Origin: Acidimicrobiaceae bacterium
GTDB taxonomy: Bacteria; Actinomycetota; Acidimicrobiia; Acidimicrobiales; RAAP-2
Length of the DNA stretch: 49,482 nucleotides
Assembly: GCA_003151235.1 (NCBI GenBank)
Contig: PLWZ01000054.1
Span: 1 to 49,482, forward strand
Reading direction: 5' to 3'
Below, one piece after another: positions 19,400 to 28,270 of this stretch. The position numbers and the translations under genes are program-made. The notes below the pieces were generated by a model. The model was not told the DNA's origin and did no database searches. It saw only the letters and a list, made by a program, of their open reading frames with translations. Every line of letters begins with the position of its first letter. Position 1 is the stretch's first letter.

Positions 19400-19636
19400 T
19401 CAGAGGTTGACGACCGGACAGGTGACTGTCCGCGTGATGCCCTCGATCCGTTGCACCTGGCTCACCACGAGACGGCCCACCTCGTCGATCGAGCCGGACT
19501 CCACGAGCACGATGACGTCGTAGGGGCCGGTCACGTCCTCAGCCGACACCACCCCGTCGATCTCGCGTACCAGGCGGGTCACGTCGGCGGCTTTCCCGAC
19601 GTCGGTCTGAATGAGCACGTACGCGTGGACCGACAT
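19400..19636 (-). CDS. Stand-alone Lrp/AsnC ligand-binding (RAM) domain protein
   Basis: This 78-residue protein starts MSVHAYVLIQTDVGKAADVT and has GPYDVIVLVESGSIDEVGRLV and IEGITRTVTCPVV, the alpha/beta core of the AsnC-type ligand-binding domain. The DNA-binding half is missing. Such short versions bind small ligands or form oligomers. It is convergent with the racemase-like gene, and nothing indicates its target. Confidence 0.82.
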   Translation of the reverse strand: MSVHAYVLIQTDVGKAADVTRLVREIDGVVSAEDVTGPYDVIVLVESGSIDEVGRLVVSQVQRIEGITRTVTCPVVNL

Positions 19637-19693
19637 GTGAACTCCTTCGGTTGGCTTCCGGGCGTCACGCTAGTTTCCGCGGGCGCGGACGGA

Positions 19694-20218
19694 CTAGGGC
19701 TGTTCGATCGATTCCGGTTGCGGTGCCGAGGGCCGGAGTCGCCGGAAGTCCGAGAAGGTGGCGCAGGCGAACACCACCAGGACTGCGGTCGGGATCACGA
19801 AGATGCCGATGGTCAGGATGCCGAGAACCCCCTCGGCCGCGAGGAGCGCCGCCGGGATCACCGCCCACGGGCCGGGCCCGGACTTCTCGGGTGGGCGCAG
19901 CCACAGCGCCGACGCCACGATCACGGTGGCGAACAGCGGGAACCCGGCGACGAACATCCCCCAGAAGCCCTCCTCCTGCACGAAGCTCGTCGATGGTTCG
20001 CTCACCGTTATGGCGGCGCGGCCGGTCGAGCCGACAACGATCGTTCCGCCGCCGCTGTGGATGCCCAGGATCCCGACCAGGGCCGCGACGCTGGCCACGT
20101 AGGCGATCGCGAGCACAACCGTCGTCCTTTTGTTGAGGCGTCTCCTCGGGAACTCCACCGATCGAAACCCTACGGTGACCGGGGCCCCGCGTCGGGCGAT
20201 CGGGCCTTGCGATGCCAC
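19694..20218 (-). CDS. Hypothetical membrane protein, three to four helices
   Basis: The protein is 174 residues. Hydrophobic segments are TTVVLAIAYVASVAALVGIL, FVAGFPLFATVIVASALWL, WAVIPAALLAAEGVLGIL and TIGIFVIPTAVLVVFACA. A short outside loop with GGGTIVVGSTGRAAITV lies between the first two. No family is recognised. The GTG start faces the divergent MFS gene only 13 bp away, so they may share a promoter region or one start may be misplaced. Confidence 0.65.
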   Translation of the reverse strand: MASQGPIARRGAPVTVGFRSVEFPRRRLNKRTTVVLAIAYVASVAALVGILGIHSGGGTIVVGSTGRAAITVSEPSTSFVQEEGFWGMFVAGFPLFATVIVASALWLRPPEKSGPGPWAVIPAALLAAEGVLGILTIGIFVIPTAVLVVFACATFSDFRRLRPSAPQPESIEQP

Positions 20219-20231
20219 CTACTGTGGGCCC

Positions 20232-21701
20232 GTGGCCGTTGGCGACCGGGTCGACCAGTTCCGGGCCCTGGCCCGCCGAGCCCTGGCCGACCTGTTCGAC
20301 CAGAGCGAGCCGTTCGGGCGCCTGGCGCTGGTCCAGGTGCTCATGCTGGCCGGCGACACCCTGGTCACCTTCTCCCTCGCCGACTCGTTGTTCTTCTCCA
20401 TCTCGCCACACGAGGCGAAGAGCAAGGTCCTGCTCTATCTCCTTTTGACCCTGGCACCGTTCGCAGTGGTCTCCCCGTTGCTCGGCCCCCTCATCGACCG
20501 GAGCAAGGGAGCCCGTCGGGCCACCGCCGTCTGTTCGGCGGTCGGGCGGGCCGCGATCTGCCCGTTCATGGCCGCCGACATCCACAGCCTCCTGCTGTTC
20601 CCCGAGGCGTTCCTCGTCCTCGTCTTGTCCAAGCTGTACCTCGTCACCCGGGGAGCGCTCGTCCCCGAGATGATGTCGCTCACGACGACGCCGGCCGGCC
20701 ATCACGTGAGCTCCGCGGACCCAGCGAGAGAACCAGACCCGGAATCGCCGACCCTCGAGACTCCGAAGCATGGGGCACACGCGCGGGTGCCCGACCCGTC
20801 CGAAAGCGCCGGCCAAATGGCGTCCTCGCCCGGTTATGCGGCGCTGAACGCCCGCCTGACCCTGCTCGGCACGTTGGCAGGCTTCGCCGCCGCGGTGCCA
20901 GGTATCCCGATCCTGAAGCTGGCCGGCTCATCGGGTGTCCTCGTCTTCGACACGTTCATCTTCGCCGCGGCCGCCGTGGCGGCGGTCCGTCTGCCCGTGA
21001 GCCGACCCAACCGCTCGCGCCATGGGACCGTTCGCGGCGCGCGCGACACGTGGATCCGCGCACGGACATCCCCCGACGAAGAAGTCGACACCGATCTGGC
21101 CAGCCTGCAGCCCGTTGCCGAACCCCAGGTGCTCCTGGGCCTCACCACCAATTCGTTGCTCCGCGGCATCGCCGGGTTCTTCGTCTTCATGCTCGCCTTC
21201 GGGCTCCGGCGTCTCAACGCGCCCGTGTTCTGGTACGGGTTTGCGCTCGGCGCGAGCGGAATCGGCTCGCTGGTCGGCCTGATGCTGGTGAAGCGGTTGC
21301 GGCAGCGGTTCTCCGAACCCCAGATCCTGCTCACCGCCGTGTGGCTCGTCGCCGTGGGGGGCTCGGTCGCAGCGCTGTGGGGAGACCTGGCGGCCCAGGG
21401 ACTGCTGGCGCTGGCGGTCGGGGTTGCCGGGTCGTGGGGGCAACCCTCCTTTGACGCCATCACCCAGCGGTTCGTCCCCGAGGAACAGCAGGGCCGGGCA
21501 TTCGCGAAGTTCGCGACCCGCCAGCAGTTGGTGTGGGTGATCGGGGCCCTGGTCCCGGTGGTGATCGCGTTCCCGCTCGCGGTGGGCGACGTCGTGATCG
21601 CAGCTACGGCCGCGGTCGGCGGTCTCTTCTACCTATCGAGCAGCCGGGCGCTGCAGCATCGCGCATTGCCCCGGCAGTTCCGGGGCCGCGAGTCCGGCTG
21701 A
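20232..21701 (+). CDS. MFS-type transporter
   Basis: The protein is about 489 residues with roughly ten to twelve hydrophobic segments. The loop LLGPLIDRSKGARRATAVC resembles the MFS motif A between helices 2 and 3, and SFDAITQRFVPEEQQGRAFA resembles the equivalent loop in the second half. A long hydrophilic insert lies between the two first-half bundles (about residues 155-200). Substrate unknown. GTG 20232 is chosen to avoid overlapping the divergent gene. Confidence 0.8.
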   Translation: MAVGDRVDQFRALARRALADLFDQSEPFGRLALVQVLMLAGDTLVTFSLADSLFFSISPHEAKSKVLLYLLLTLAPFAVVSPLLGPLIDRSKGARRATAVCSAVGRAAICPFMAADIHSLLLFPEAFLVLVLSKLYLVTRGALVPEMMSLTTTPAGHHVSSADPAREPDPESPTLETPKHGAHARVPDPSESAGQMASSPGYAALNARLTLLGTLAGFAAAVPGIPILKLAGSSGVLVFDTFIFAAAAVAAVRLPVSRPNRSRHGTVRGARDTWIRARTSPDEEVDTDLASLQPVAEPQVLLGLTTNSLLRGIAGFFVFMLAFGLRRLNAPVFWYGFALGASGIGSLVGLMLVKRLRQRFSEPQILLTAVWLVAVGGSVAALWGDLAAQGLLALAVGVAGSWGQPSFDAITQRFVPEEQQGRAFAKFATRQQLVWVIGALVPVVIAFPLAVGDVVIAATAAVGGLFYLSSSRALQHRALPRQFRGRESG

Positions 21702-21712
21702 ACCAAACCGGC

Positions 21713-22219
21713 TCAGGTCGAACTGGGCGGAGCCTCTCCGGGTGCGAAGCGGCCCATCTCGGCGCCGACCGTCTTCGCGATGTTGGCCACGTGGAGGTGG
21801 ATCTCGTCGAGAATGTCGGTGGCGTTCTTCACTTTGGCCGTGAGCTCTGTGTTCTCCTGGATCAGGGTCTTGATGTCCTCGGTGTTGTTCGCCGTGTGCA
21901 GGGCGACCTCCGAGGAGATCGCGTCGGACCGCTTGGCCGCGATCAGGAGGGCGGCGGCCTGGACCCCGGCCATCATGGACAGGAACAGGTTCAACAAGAT
22001 GTACGGGTACGGGTCGAACGCCTTGTGCCTGAGGATGTGCTCGAGCAGGAGCGTGTTCACCAGGGCCCAGAGGATCATGACGGCGAAGAACCCGAACACG
22101 AAGGGCCACGAGCCCATCATGTTGCGCATCCGGTCGGCCGACCGCTCCCCGAGCGACAGCTCGTCGCCCGATCGGACCCCGGGATGCTTGTGCCAGTGCG
22201 TCTGCCAGGGTGTCGCCAC
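21713..22219 (-). CDS. DUF1003 membrane protein
   Basis: The protein is 168 residues. It carries the DUF1003 pattern: RSADRMRNMMGSWPFVFGFF, then FDPYPYILLNLFLSMMAGVQ and LLIAAKRSDA, with two membrane helices. The C-terminal third is a likely coiled coil (TEDIKTLIQENTELTAKVK). Members are often described as cyclic-nucleotide-binding-associated membrane proteins, but the role is unknown. Confidence 0.85.
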   Translation of the reverse strand: MATPWQTHWHKHPGVRSGDELSLGERSADRMRNMMGSWPFVFGFFAVMILWALVNTLLLEHILRHKAFDPYPYILLNLFLSMMAGVQAAALLIAAKRSDAISSEVALHTANNTEDIKTLIQENTELTAKVKNATDILDEIHLHVANIAKTVGAEMGRFAPGEAPPSST

Positions 22220-22278
22220 GGTCGTGATCGTCGCGCACGCCGAACCCGGAGCCAGGGATCACTCCGGCGGCGAGACGA

Positions 22279-23122
22279 TCAATGCCCCGCGGTGAACTGG
22301 TACCGGATCGCCTCGCCCACGGCCCGATACCCGATGCTTCGGTAGACCGAGTTCGACACCGGATTGCCGAGGTCGGTGTAGAGGATGCAGCGGTTCCCCT
22401 CGGCCAGCACGGCGGCCGACATTTCGGCCACGAGCGCCGACGCGTAGCCGGATCCGCGTCGATCCGGCGGGGTGTACACCGGCCCGATGCGCGCGACGCC
22501 CGCTACCGGTTCGGTCACGCCGGCCATCGAGACGGACCCGCCGCCCTCCCACAGCCAGAGCTGACCCGCCCGAACGCGACGATCGACCACCTCGTAGGGG
22601 TCCTGGGGAGGCAGCCCCTCACCCGACTCTGCCGAAGGCGTTGAACCACGCGACGAGGATCTCGCGGTCGCCGGTGTCCGCCCGACGGGACCGCCCGCCG
22701 GCCGGGCGGGCTGGGATGACACGCTCGACCTCGTAGACGCGCTGGCCCTGGACGGGGCGGGCCGCAGACTTGGTTCGCTCCGTCCAATGCCCGGCGAACG
22801 CAGCCGCGGTGGCGGCGTCGCCGTTGACGCCCGGCAAATCCACGTTTTGTTCGACGATCGTGTCGACGGCGGCCGTCACCGCGGCCCTCGTCATCGGGGT
22901 GAGCGTCGCCGCGAAGCTGAGCGGCGACTGGAACACCACCCCGGCCGGGTCGCCGTCGGTCTCGATGATCCAGTACCGACCGGACTCGGGCAGCTCGACG
23001 CGCCGGTGGAGGAGTGTCAGCACCACGTTGTGGGCGACTGGGTCACTCGCCAGAACCCCAGCCGCATCGGCGAGGACCCGGTTCGGGTCGTTCGTGAAGC
23101 GCACCAGCGAGGTCATCGCCAA
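22279..23122 (-). pseudogene. GNAT-family acetyltransferase split by a frameshift
   Basis: Two overlapping minus-strand frames together make one GNAT protein of about 280 residues. The first frame (23122 to 22619) encodes the N-terminal domain through EILVAWFNAFGRVG and then stops. The second frame (ending 22279) resumes with ESGEGLPPQDPYEVVDRRV, then VSMAGV, GVARIGPVYTPPDRRGSGYA (acetyl-CoA binding) and NSVYRSIGYRAVG. In intact relatives the phrase continues as one chain, so a one-base shift lies at about 22620-22645. It is either a recent pseudogene or a sequencing error; all other motifs are well preserved. Confidence 0.75.
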
Positions 23123-23248
23123 TCATGGCCTCTGACAGGCGACGAATATCTAGCCAGCAAGTACCAGCGCCAAGCCTGACCACGTTTTGCCAACCGCGCG
23201 TGTCCTTCAGCGGTATCTCCATTTCGGACTGCCAACGGACAGTCGCTA

Positions 23249-23821
23249 CTAGACCGCTGCTGGGAGCTCCAAGAGCGCGTTGAGGCCGCGCCGTGGCGTC
23301 ATGATCTCGTCGATCATCCCGTAGGAGAGCGCGTCCTCGGCCGACATGAAGTAGTCGCGGTCGATGTCCCGCTCCACCTTCTCGACCGGCTGGTCGCAGT
23401 GGTGGGCGATGATCTCGGCCATCCGCCGCGTCGTGGCGAGCACCTCGCGAAGCTGGACCTCCATGTCGCTCGGGGCTCCCCGGGTGCCGGCCGACCCCTG
23501 GTGGGTCATGATCCGGGAGTTGGGGAGCGCGTAGCGCTTCCCCCGGGCCCCCGAGCACAGGATCATCGCGGCAGCCGACATGCCCATCCCGACACAGGTG
23601 GTCGCGACCTCGGGCCGGATGTGCTGGATGACGTCGTAGATGGCCATCCCGGCGTAGGCCATCCCGCCGGGGGAGTTGACGTAGAGCGCGATGTCCTTGT
23701 CGGGGTCCTGGGCCTCCAGATACAGCAGCTGGGTGATGATGACGTTGGCGATCTGGTCGTCGATCTCCTGGCCGAGGAACACGATTGGCGCCGCCGTCCC
23801 GCGTTCCCCCTCTCTCCCCAC
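23249..23821 (-). CDS. ClpP-like serine protease subunit
   Basis: The protein is 190 residues. The catalytic triad is visible: Ser82 in GMGMSAAAMIL, His107 in RIMTHQGSAG and Asp152 in ERDIDRDYFMSAEDALSYG. It would cut peptides within a Clp ATPase complex. The start is GTG 23821; the N-terminus is short and lacks the usual segment before IVFLG that docks to the ATPase, and no good ribosome-binding site precedes it. No clpX or partner clpP is adjacent, so this is probably an extra, orphan paralogue. Confidence 0.85.
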   Translation of the reverse strand: MGREGERGTAAPIVFLGQEIDDQIANVIITQLLYLEAQDPDKDIALYVNSPGGMAYAGMAIYDVIQHIRPEVATTCVGMGMSAAAMILCSGARGKRYALPNSRIMTHQGSAGTRGAPSDMEVQLREVLATTRRMAEIIAHHCDQPVEKVERDIDRDYFMSAEDALSYGMIDEIMTPRRGLNALLELPAAV

Positions 23822-23866
23822 CAGTTCAGAGCCCCTATTTGGGCACGAGCGGTCTGGTGAAGATGA

Positions 23867-24565
23867 TCAGGATGAGAGCGTGACGCGGATGACGCTGGCC
23901 TCCGAGATGTTGCCATTCTTGGCCGACACAGTCTTCAGGACAATTGCACCTGCCTTGGCGGTGGGTTTGGTGAAGTCCACCGTGCCCGAGAACGGACCCA
24001 TCACGCCATTGGAGCCGCCCATCACGATGGCCTCCTTGACCGGGGCCAGTACCCCGTCTTGGCGGATTTGCACGTTGACGGTGGCCTCGTAGGCGGTGCT
24101 CTGACCGGAGAGCGTCACGGGCGAACTGATGGTGTCCAACGTCTTGGGCATCTGCAACTGGAGGTTCGGGGAGGAGGCGCCGAGCACCCACCAGGTGTTG
24201 TCAGCGGTGAGCATTCGTACGATCACCGTGGTCACTGGACCCGTGGAGCTGGCCTGCACAGGGACCTCGCCGGAGCGACTGTCAGCCTGCTGGAAGGCAC
24301 CGACTACCGGGTCGACGAAGCCGAGGAAGGTGACTACAAACGATCGGGCCGCGCTGACCGGATCCGAATAGCGGGTGCTTTCGGCAGCAAAGGGCCAGAC
24401 AGCGGTGTCGGGCTGCGCGGTTGACGGTTTTGTGGAGGTCGTCGAACTCGGAAGGGTCGTTGTGGTGCTGCTGGTCGAAGACGGCGTGCTATTCCCGCAA
24501 CCTGCGATTATGAGCGCTGTCCCGAAGAGTGCAGCAAGGACGGAATGTCTCCAGATGGCCTTCAT
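23867..24565 (-). CDS. Lipoprotein with C-terminal Gmad2-like immunoglobulin domain
   Basis: The protein is 232 residues. The signal peptide MKAIWRHSVLAALFGTALII ends in the lipobox IAGC. A Ser/Thr-rich linker follows (about residues 27-52), then a domain with SDPVSAARSFVVTFLGFVDP. The C-terminus reads LDTISSPVTLSGQSTAYEAT and VNVQIRQDG, the start of the Gmad2 domain known from spore-germination-like and other surface lipoproteins. ATG 24565 places the lipobox at the normal distance. It is probably an outer-surface protein of unknown function. Confidence 0.75.
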   Translation of the reverse strand: MKAIWRHSVLAALFGTALIIAGCGNSTPSSTSSTTTTLPSSTTSTKPSTAQPDTAVWPFAAESTRYSDPVSAARSFVVTFLGFVDPVVGAFQQADSRSGEVPVQASSTGPVTTVIVRMLTADNTWWVLGASSPNLQLQMPKTLDTISSPVTLSGQSTAYEATVNVQIRQDGVLAPVKEAIVMGGSNGVMGPFSGTVDFTKPTAKAGAIVLKTVSAKNGNISEASVIRVTLSS

Positions 24566-24756
24566 ATCTCGATCGTGAAACCCGGAAGCCATCCGTCGAC
24601 AGAGGCAAAAGTCCTTTTCATCGAAAGTCTTGTTGCGGCAGCGGAGAGCAGGCCGCTCGACATTGCCGGATCTCGGCCGCATGCCTAGTTTCAGGAGCAC
24701 CTGGAGGGTAGGTGTTCGGGGAACTCATCCATGAACTGTCTACCCGTGCCAGCACG

Positions 24757-25037
24757 ATGACGAGGTTGCGGCGTCTTCAGGTCGATCGCATTGCATGCGA
24801 CGGCCGCGGCCTCTGCGCGGAGCTCCTTCCCGAGATCGTTCGTCTCGATGACTGGGTTTCCCCATCGTCCATCACAAGCACATTCCGGATGAGCTCGTGG
24901 ACGAGGTGGCACACGTCGTCCGTCTCTGTTCCAGGCTCACGCTCTCCATCGATGTGACAGACCGGGATGCTGTCCCAGCCGCTGCATCCGAGTGGACTCG
25001 AGAGCGAGGGACCCGATCCAAGGCCTCGGTCGGCTGA
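24757..25037 (+). pseudogene. Single-cluster ferredoxin broken by one-base deletion
   Basis: The first frame reads LQVDRIACDGRGLCAELLPE then IVRLDDW, nearly the same as the intact ferredoxin at 40968. After LDDW the frame is lost, but shifting one base restores FPIVHHKHIPDELVDEVAHV and VRLCSRLTLSIDV, through to TGA at 25035-25037. The break is at about 24853-24858 in a GGG run. Cys-x5-Cys and the distal LC are kept, although the Pro after the last Cys is lost. It is either a pseudogene or an unread base in the assembly. Confidence 0.65.
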
Positions 25038-25121
25038 TCGTCCTGGGCAACCATGGCGATCGTGACCCCTGGTCCTGACGACTCAGAGCCAACACAGGCG
25101 AGAGTCTCAGCGCTATCTACA

Positions 25122-26096
25122 TCACCGGCTGCCTACGAGGGAACCGAGTGTGACGAACGAGTACCCAGCGGACCTCAACGACCCGATGATCGCCGGTAGT
25201 GCGTCTGCATCCAAGGTCGAGTGGTCAGTCGGATTCGAGCCGACGTGCATCAGGACGATCTCACCGGGCACGAGATTGTCCATCACCCTGTCAACGACGC
25301 GCTGGGTGGTCACACCACCCGAAGTGCCTTCCCAGCCGAGGGTGTCCACGGTCCAGCCCACCGCGACGTAGCCGAGCCCATTCACAACGGACAGGGTCCG
25401 GGCGTCACTGTCTCCGTAGGGGAAGCGGAACAGCGGTGACGGGTCGCTTCCTGTGACAGCCGTAATCGTACCTGCGGCGTCGAGAACCTCCGACCTAATT
25501 TGACTGTCGGAGAGGTGGGTGAAGTATGGGTGGTCGACCGAGTGGTCGCCGATCCGATACCCCCCCGATGCCACTTCACGGCACAGGCTGGGGAATTCGC
25601 GGGCGAACGCTCCGGTCAGAAAGAACGTGGCCGGCACCCCAGCGGCGCGAAGCGTCGCCAGGATCGAGGGAAGGCCGTCGGCGTTGGCGCCTGCATCGAA
25701 GGTGAGAGCGACAAGGTGCTCTGAAATCGGAATGCGGGTCCAGACGCGACCGAACAGGGAGGTCGCCAGAGTGGTGCTCGGCGGCGGCAACGAGGAGCTC
25801 GGATGGGTCGGGGCCGTCGTGGGCGTGGTCGTCGTTGTTGTGGAGGTGGTTGTCGGGGCCATCGACGTCGTGGTCGAGGTCGGCCCTCGGGGATGTTCGG
25901 CATTCCTGGTGGTCGAAGCACAGCCCGCCGCTAACAACGCGAGCGCGAGGACGAATATGACCGGGCGACTAGCAAACGTTCGACGGACGCTGGCGCTTCG
26001 CAAGCGGTCGTGCAAAGCCAGCCACTTTCGGTGGGCCCGCGCGAAACAGGTCCGAGACGTCCATGGCGATCGCACCACTACTGCAATGGTCGTCAC
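25122..26096 (-). CDS. Secreted polysaccharide deacetylase (NodB domain) lipoprotein
   Basis: The protein is up to 324 residues. A hydrophobic segment FVLALALLAAGC forms a lipobox, followed by a 45-residue Thr/Pro/Ser-rich linker. The NodB domain shows motif 1 ALTFDAGANADG, motif 2 GDHSVDHPYF, motif 3 RFPYGDSDA, motif 4 DTLGWEG and motif 5 IVLMHVG. It would de-N-acetylate a cell-wall glycan. The start is uncertain: GTG 26096 leaves about 40 residues before the signal and has no ribosome-binding site, so the true start may be further in. Confidence 0.87.
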   Translation of the reverse strand: MTTIAVVVRSPWTSRTCFARAHRKWLALHDRLRSASVRRTFASRPVIFVLALALLAAGCASTTRNAEHPRGPTSTTTSMAPTTTSTTTTTTPTTAPTHPSSSLPPPSTTLATSLFGRVWTRIPISEHLVALTFDAGANADGLPSILATLRAAGVPATFFLTGAFAREFPSLCREVASGGYRIGDHSVDHPYFTHLSDSQIRSEVLDAAGTITAVTGSDPSPLFRFPYGDSDARTLSVVNGLGYVAVGWTVDTLGWEGTSGGVTTQRVVDRVMDNLVPGEIVLMHVGSNPTDHSTLDADALPAIIGSLRSAGYSFVTLGSLVGSR

Positions 26097-26299
26097 GGGG
26101 GGGCGATGTGAACAGAGTCAAACGTCCTCATCCTCTAACGGTTCTGCGGAAACGCCGCCGCCACCGCCAGGGAGCCGGAAGCCGGAACCGCCACGCGAGA
26201 AACGGGGAGAGCGTGGCAGGGACGGGAAGGGGGCTTTACGGAACGGCTAAACCGCCGCGCAAGGAGTACGGGTGGGACACAATATGGGGGCTTTGAACC

Positions 26300-26878
26300 C
26301 GCTATGAATCCCATGAGATATCGGCAAATATCGCAACATGAGACCTCTTCAACCGCCCTGCTGAGATCATCCTCGGCCTTGCGGGCAGCAGCTTGTCGAA
26401 GCTCCTCGCTCAGAAGTGTCTCAAAGGGTTCGGCGAGTTCGCCTGTGACCGTGTATTCATCGTCGATCAGTATTCGTTTGAAGCACGCCTGATTGAACTG
26501 ACGCCGGAGCCTGTCAGGGGCTTCACGGTACGCGGTTTCGCAGTCCTGGACCAAGGAGAGCGCCTTTGTGAGGCTGGCCCGGCTGCGTTGAAGTCGTTGT
26601 CGACATCAGCGAGGCGCGACTGGGAACCTTGATTTCCGCGGTGATCCGGGCTTGTTTGGTTTTCAGGAGACTGAGGGGAATCGCGTCGGCGTAATGAGCA
26701 TCGAGCAACTTCTTCTGCTCGTCGTGGAGGACATTGAGCCGTCGGCCCTGACGCTCACGCTCACGGTCAGCGCTTGCGCGGAGGTTGACGATCTCCTCGA
26801 GGACAAAGTCGCGCACCTCTTTGGCCTGGTCTGCGGTTTGGCGGGTAGCAGTGTAGACATCTACTACGGCGTCCGTCG
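26300..26878 (-). pseudogene. Remnant of a large serine recombinase (C-terminal part), frameshifted
   Basis: The frame from about 26878 encodes AKEVRDFVLEEIVNLRASAD, RRLNVLHDEQKKLLDAHYAD and AIPLSLLKTKQARITAEI, the coiled-coil region of large serine recombinases. It then breaks, and another frame continues with DCETAYREAPDRLRRQFNQA, CFKRILIDD and VTGELAEPFETLL, the recombinase C-terminal end. The catalytic resolvase domain and DNA-binding core are missing: the fragment begins directly at the flavodoxin stop codon. It marks an old mobile-element insertion next to the stress island. Confidence 0.65.
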
Positions 26879-27385
26879 TTAGGAAAGATTGAAATGGTCG
26901 GCGATTGCCGCGGCCCAGCGGTCGATTGCCGGCCAGTCTCGAAAGTCCCCGTACCGCCCGCCGGCGAGACGCAGGAAGACCCGGCTGGCCAAGGGGAACT
27001 GACTGGGCTTGACCACCCCGGAGAACAGCTGGTGACCGCATGGTTGAAGATCGCCGAGCTGATCGATAATGCCTGTCTCTTCGGTGCGCGCCATTTTCCG
27101 GAACGGGCGGGGCAACGCGTCGGGCATTCCCACACTAAACGTCCACAATGGTCGTTGGTGAAGTGCTTGGCGGTTGGTGTTGACGAAAGCCGTGGCGTCG
27201 TCGAGCCATTGGCGGCCGTGAACGGCGCTGCCGAGCACAACCGCGTCGACGTCTCCGACGGTGAGGACCGAGCGCACCGGCCGAGCTGACGCGTCGTGGC
27301 CATGCTCGCGTAAGCGTTCGGCGATTCTGTCGGCTATTTCTGCCGTTGATCCGTCGGCAGACGCGTACACCATAGCGATTCGCAT
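26879..27385 (-). CDS. Flavodoxin-like protein (HemG-type)
   Basis: The protein is 168 residues. It opens with the FMN phosphate loop MVYASADGSTAEIADRIAERL and continues with DAVVLGSAVHGRQWLDDATAF, like the flavodoxin-domain protoporphyrinogen oxidases and small flavodoxins seen beside universal stress genes. The C-terminal GRYGDFRDWPAIDRWAAAIA is conserved in the same group. A GGAGG-type site precedes the ATG. It is probably a redox protein; heme synthesis is not supported by context. Confidence 0.83.
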   Translation of the reverse strand: MRIAMVYASADGSTAEIADRIAERLREHGHDASARPVRSVLTVGDVDAVVLGSAVHGRQWLDDATAFVNTNRQALHQRPLWTFSVGMPDALPRPFRKMARTEETGIIDQLGDLQPCGHQLFSGVVKPSQFPLASRVFLRLAGGRYGDFRDWPAIDRWAAAIADHFNLS

Positions 27386-27435
27386 GGCGACCTCCTTCGC
27401 TTGTAACCATGGTCAGCTCGACCGGAGTCGGATCG

Positions 27436-27454
27436 CCAGGGCCGACAGTCTCAC
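27436..27454 (-). promoter_or_regulatory. DosR-box-like site upstream of flavodoxin
   Basis: Read on the minus strand it is GTGAGACTGTCGGCCCTGG. It shares GACT-N4-GGCCC/GACCC spacing and a CCCTGG end with sites near 28254 and 30990. It lies about 50 bp upstream of the flavodoxin start. This is the weakest member of the set. The match to the mycobacterial DosR consensus is partial and read by eye. Confidence 0.3.
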
Positions 27455-27664
27455 TATCGCTATGGCGATCGGACCCGACTTGTCGGTCGATGGCCAGCGT
27501 GGGGACGCCGGACCATCAGGCAAAGTCGACTACTCAGGCTGATGGGTGGGGCCAGCGTGGACGTAGGGTCCGGTCTGGAACACGAATCGATGAGGCGTCG
27601 GTGGCCACCCGTGAGAGGTTGACGCCGGATCGGCGCGAGCGAAGGTCTCATGACCGCCGACCGA

Positions 27665-28150
27665 TTAGGCGTGCCCGGCGACGAGCGTCTTATCGGATGT
27701 CGCGGGGCCGATGATGACAACCGGACATTGCGCGTGGCGGGCGCAGTCCTGGCTTACCGAGCCGAGCGTGAGCTCCTTGAACGGTCCGAAACCCCGAGAT
27801 CCGACGACCAGCAGGTCAGCCTCTTTGCTGAGGTCGACCAACGCCTTCGCCGTAGGCGGATCGCAGAGTCGTCCTGTGACGTTGACGTCCGGCGCCATGG
27901 CCGACGCTTTGGCGACGGCGGCGTCGAGAATCGCCTGCTCACGCTCCTTCTGGTCGGCAAATGTCTCGAGGTCCAGTGCGGTCTGGCGGAAGAACGAGAC
28001 GTGCACCAGCTCTAGGGTGGCCCCGCGCAGGCGGGCCTCTCGAACGGCCCACTCGAGGGCACCGAGCGACGTCGGCGACCCATCGACCCCCACCACGATT
28101 CTCGGTGGCACCGGCTCGCTGATTCCCGAGCCATCAGGGTCTGTGTACAT
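27665..28150 (-). CDS. Universal stress protein (UspA family, ATP-binding type)
   Basis: The protein is 161 residues. It contains RIVVGVDGSPTSLGALEWAV at the N-terminus and the ATP-binding G-2x-G-9x-GS pattern in VVGSRGFGPFKELTLGSVSQ, then CPVVII. AAGGAG lies eight bases before ATG 28150. USPs of this type in actinobacteria respond to hypoxia or nutrient stress. It is divergent from the CtpE-like ATPase gene and shares about 350 bp of upstream DNA with it. Confidence 0.92.
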   Translation of the reverse strand: MYTDPDGSGISEPVPPRIVVGVDGSPTSLGALEWAVREARLRGATLELVHVSFFRQTALDLETFADQKEREQAILDAAVAKASAMAPDVNVTGRLCDPPTAKALVDLSKEADLLVVGSRGFGPFKELTLGSVSQDCARHAQCPVVIIGPATSDKTLVAGHA

Positions 28151-28253
28151 CGGTGGACTCCTTTTGGGTTCTTCTGCGAGTGTGACCGTCGTGGGCTCGG
28201 GCGAACAGGGCATTTGGTCCCCTCGGCCACAGTCTTTGGAGGCGCGTCATCGA

Positions 28254-28270
28254 TTGGGGACTTGGGACCC
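28254..28270 (+). promoter_or_regulatory. DosR-box-like site between usp and the P-type ATPase gene
   Basis: The sequence TTGGGGACTTGGGACCC fits the left half of the mycobacterial DosR consensus TTSGGGACTWWAGTCCCSAA exactly, and the right half partially. The 350-bp divergent region otherwise contains a 6-bp inverted repeat (GCCAGG 28327-28332, CCTGGC 28353-28358) and no gene. Confidence 0.4.

Noticed and set aside
25780-25915. Low-complexity ACC/GTC repeats as a possible tandem repeat array
   Set aside because: They encode the Thr/Pro linker of the deacetylase lipoprotein and have no regular unit.
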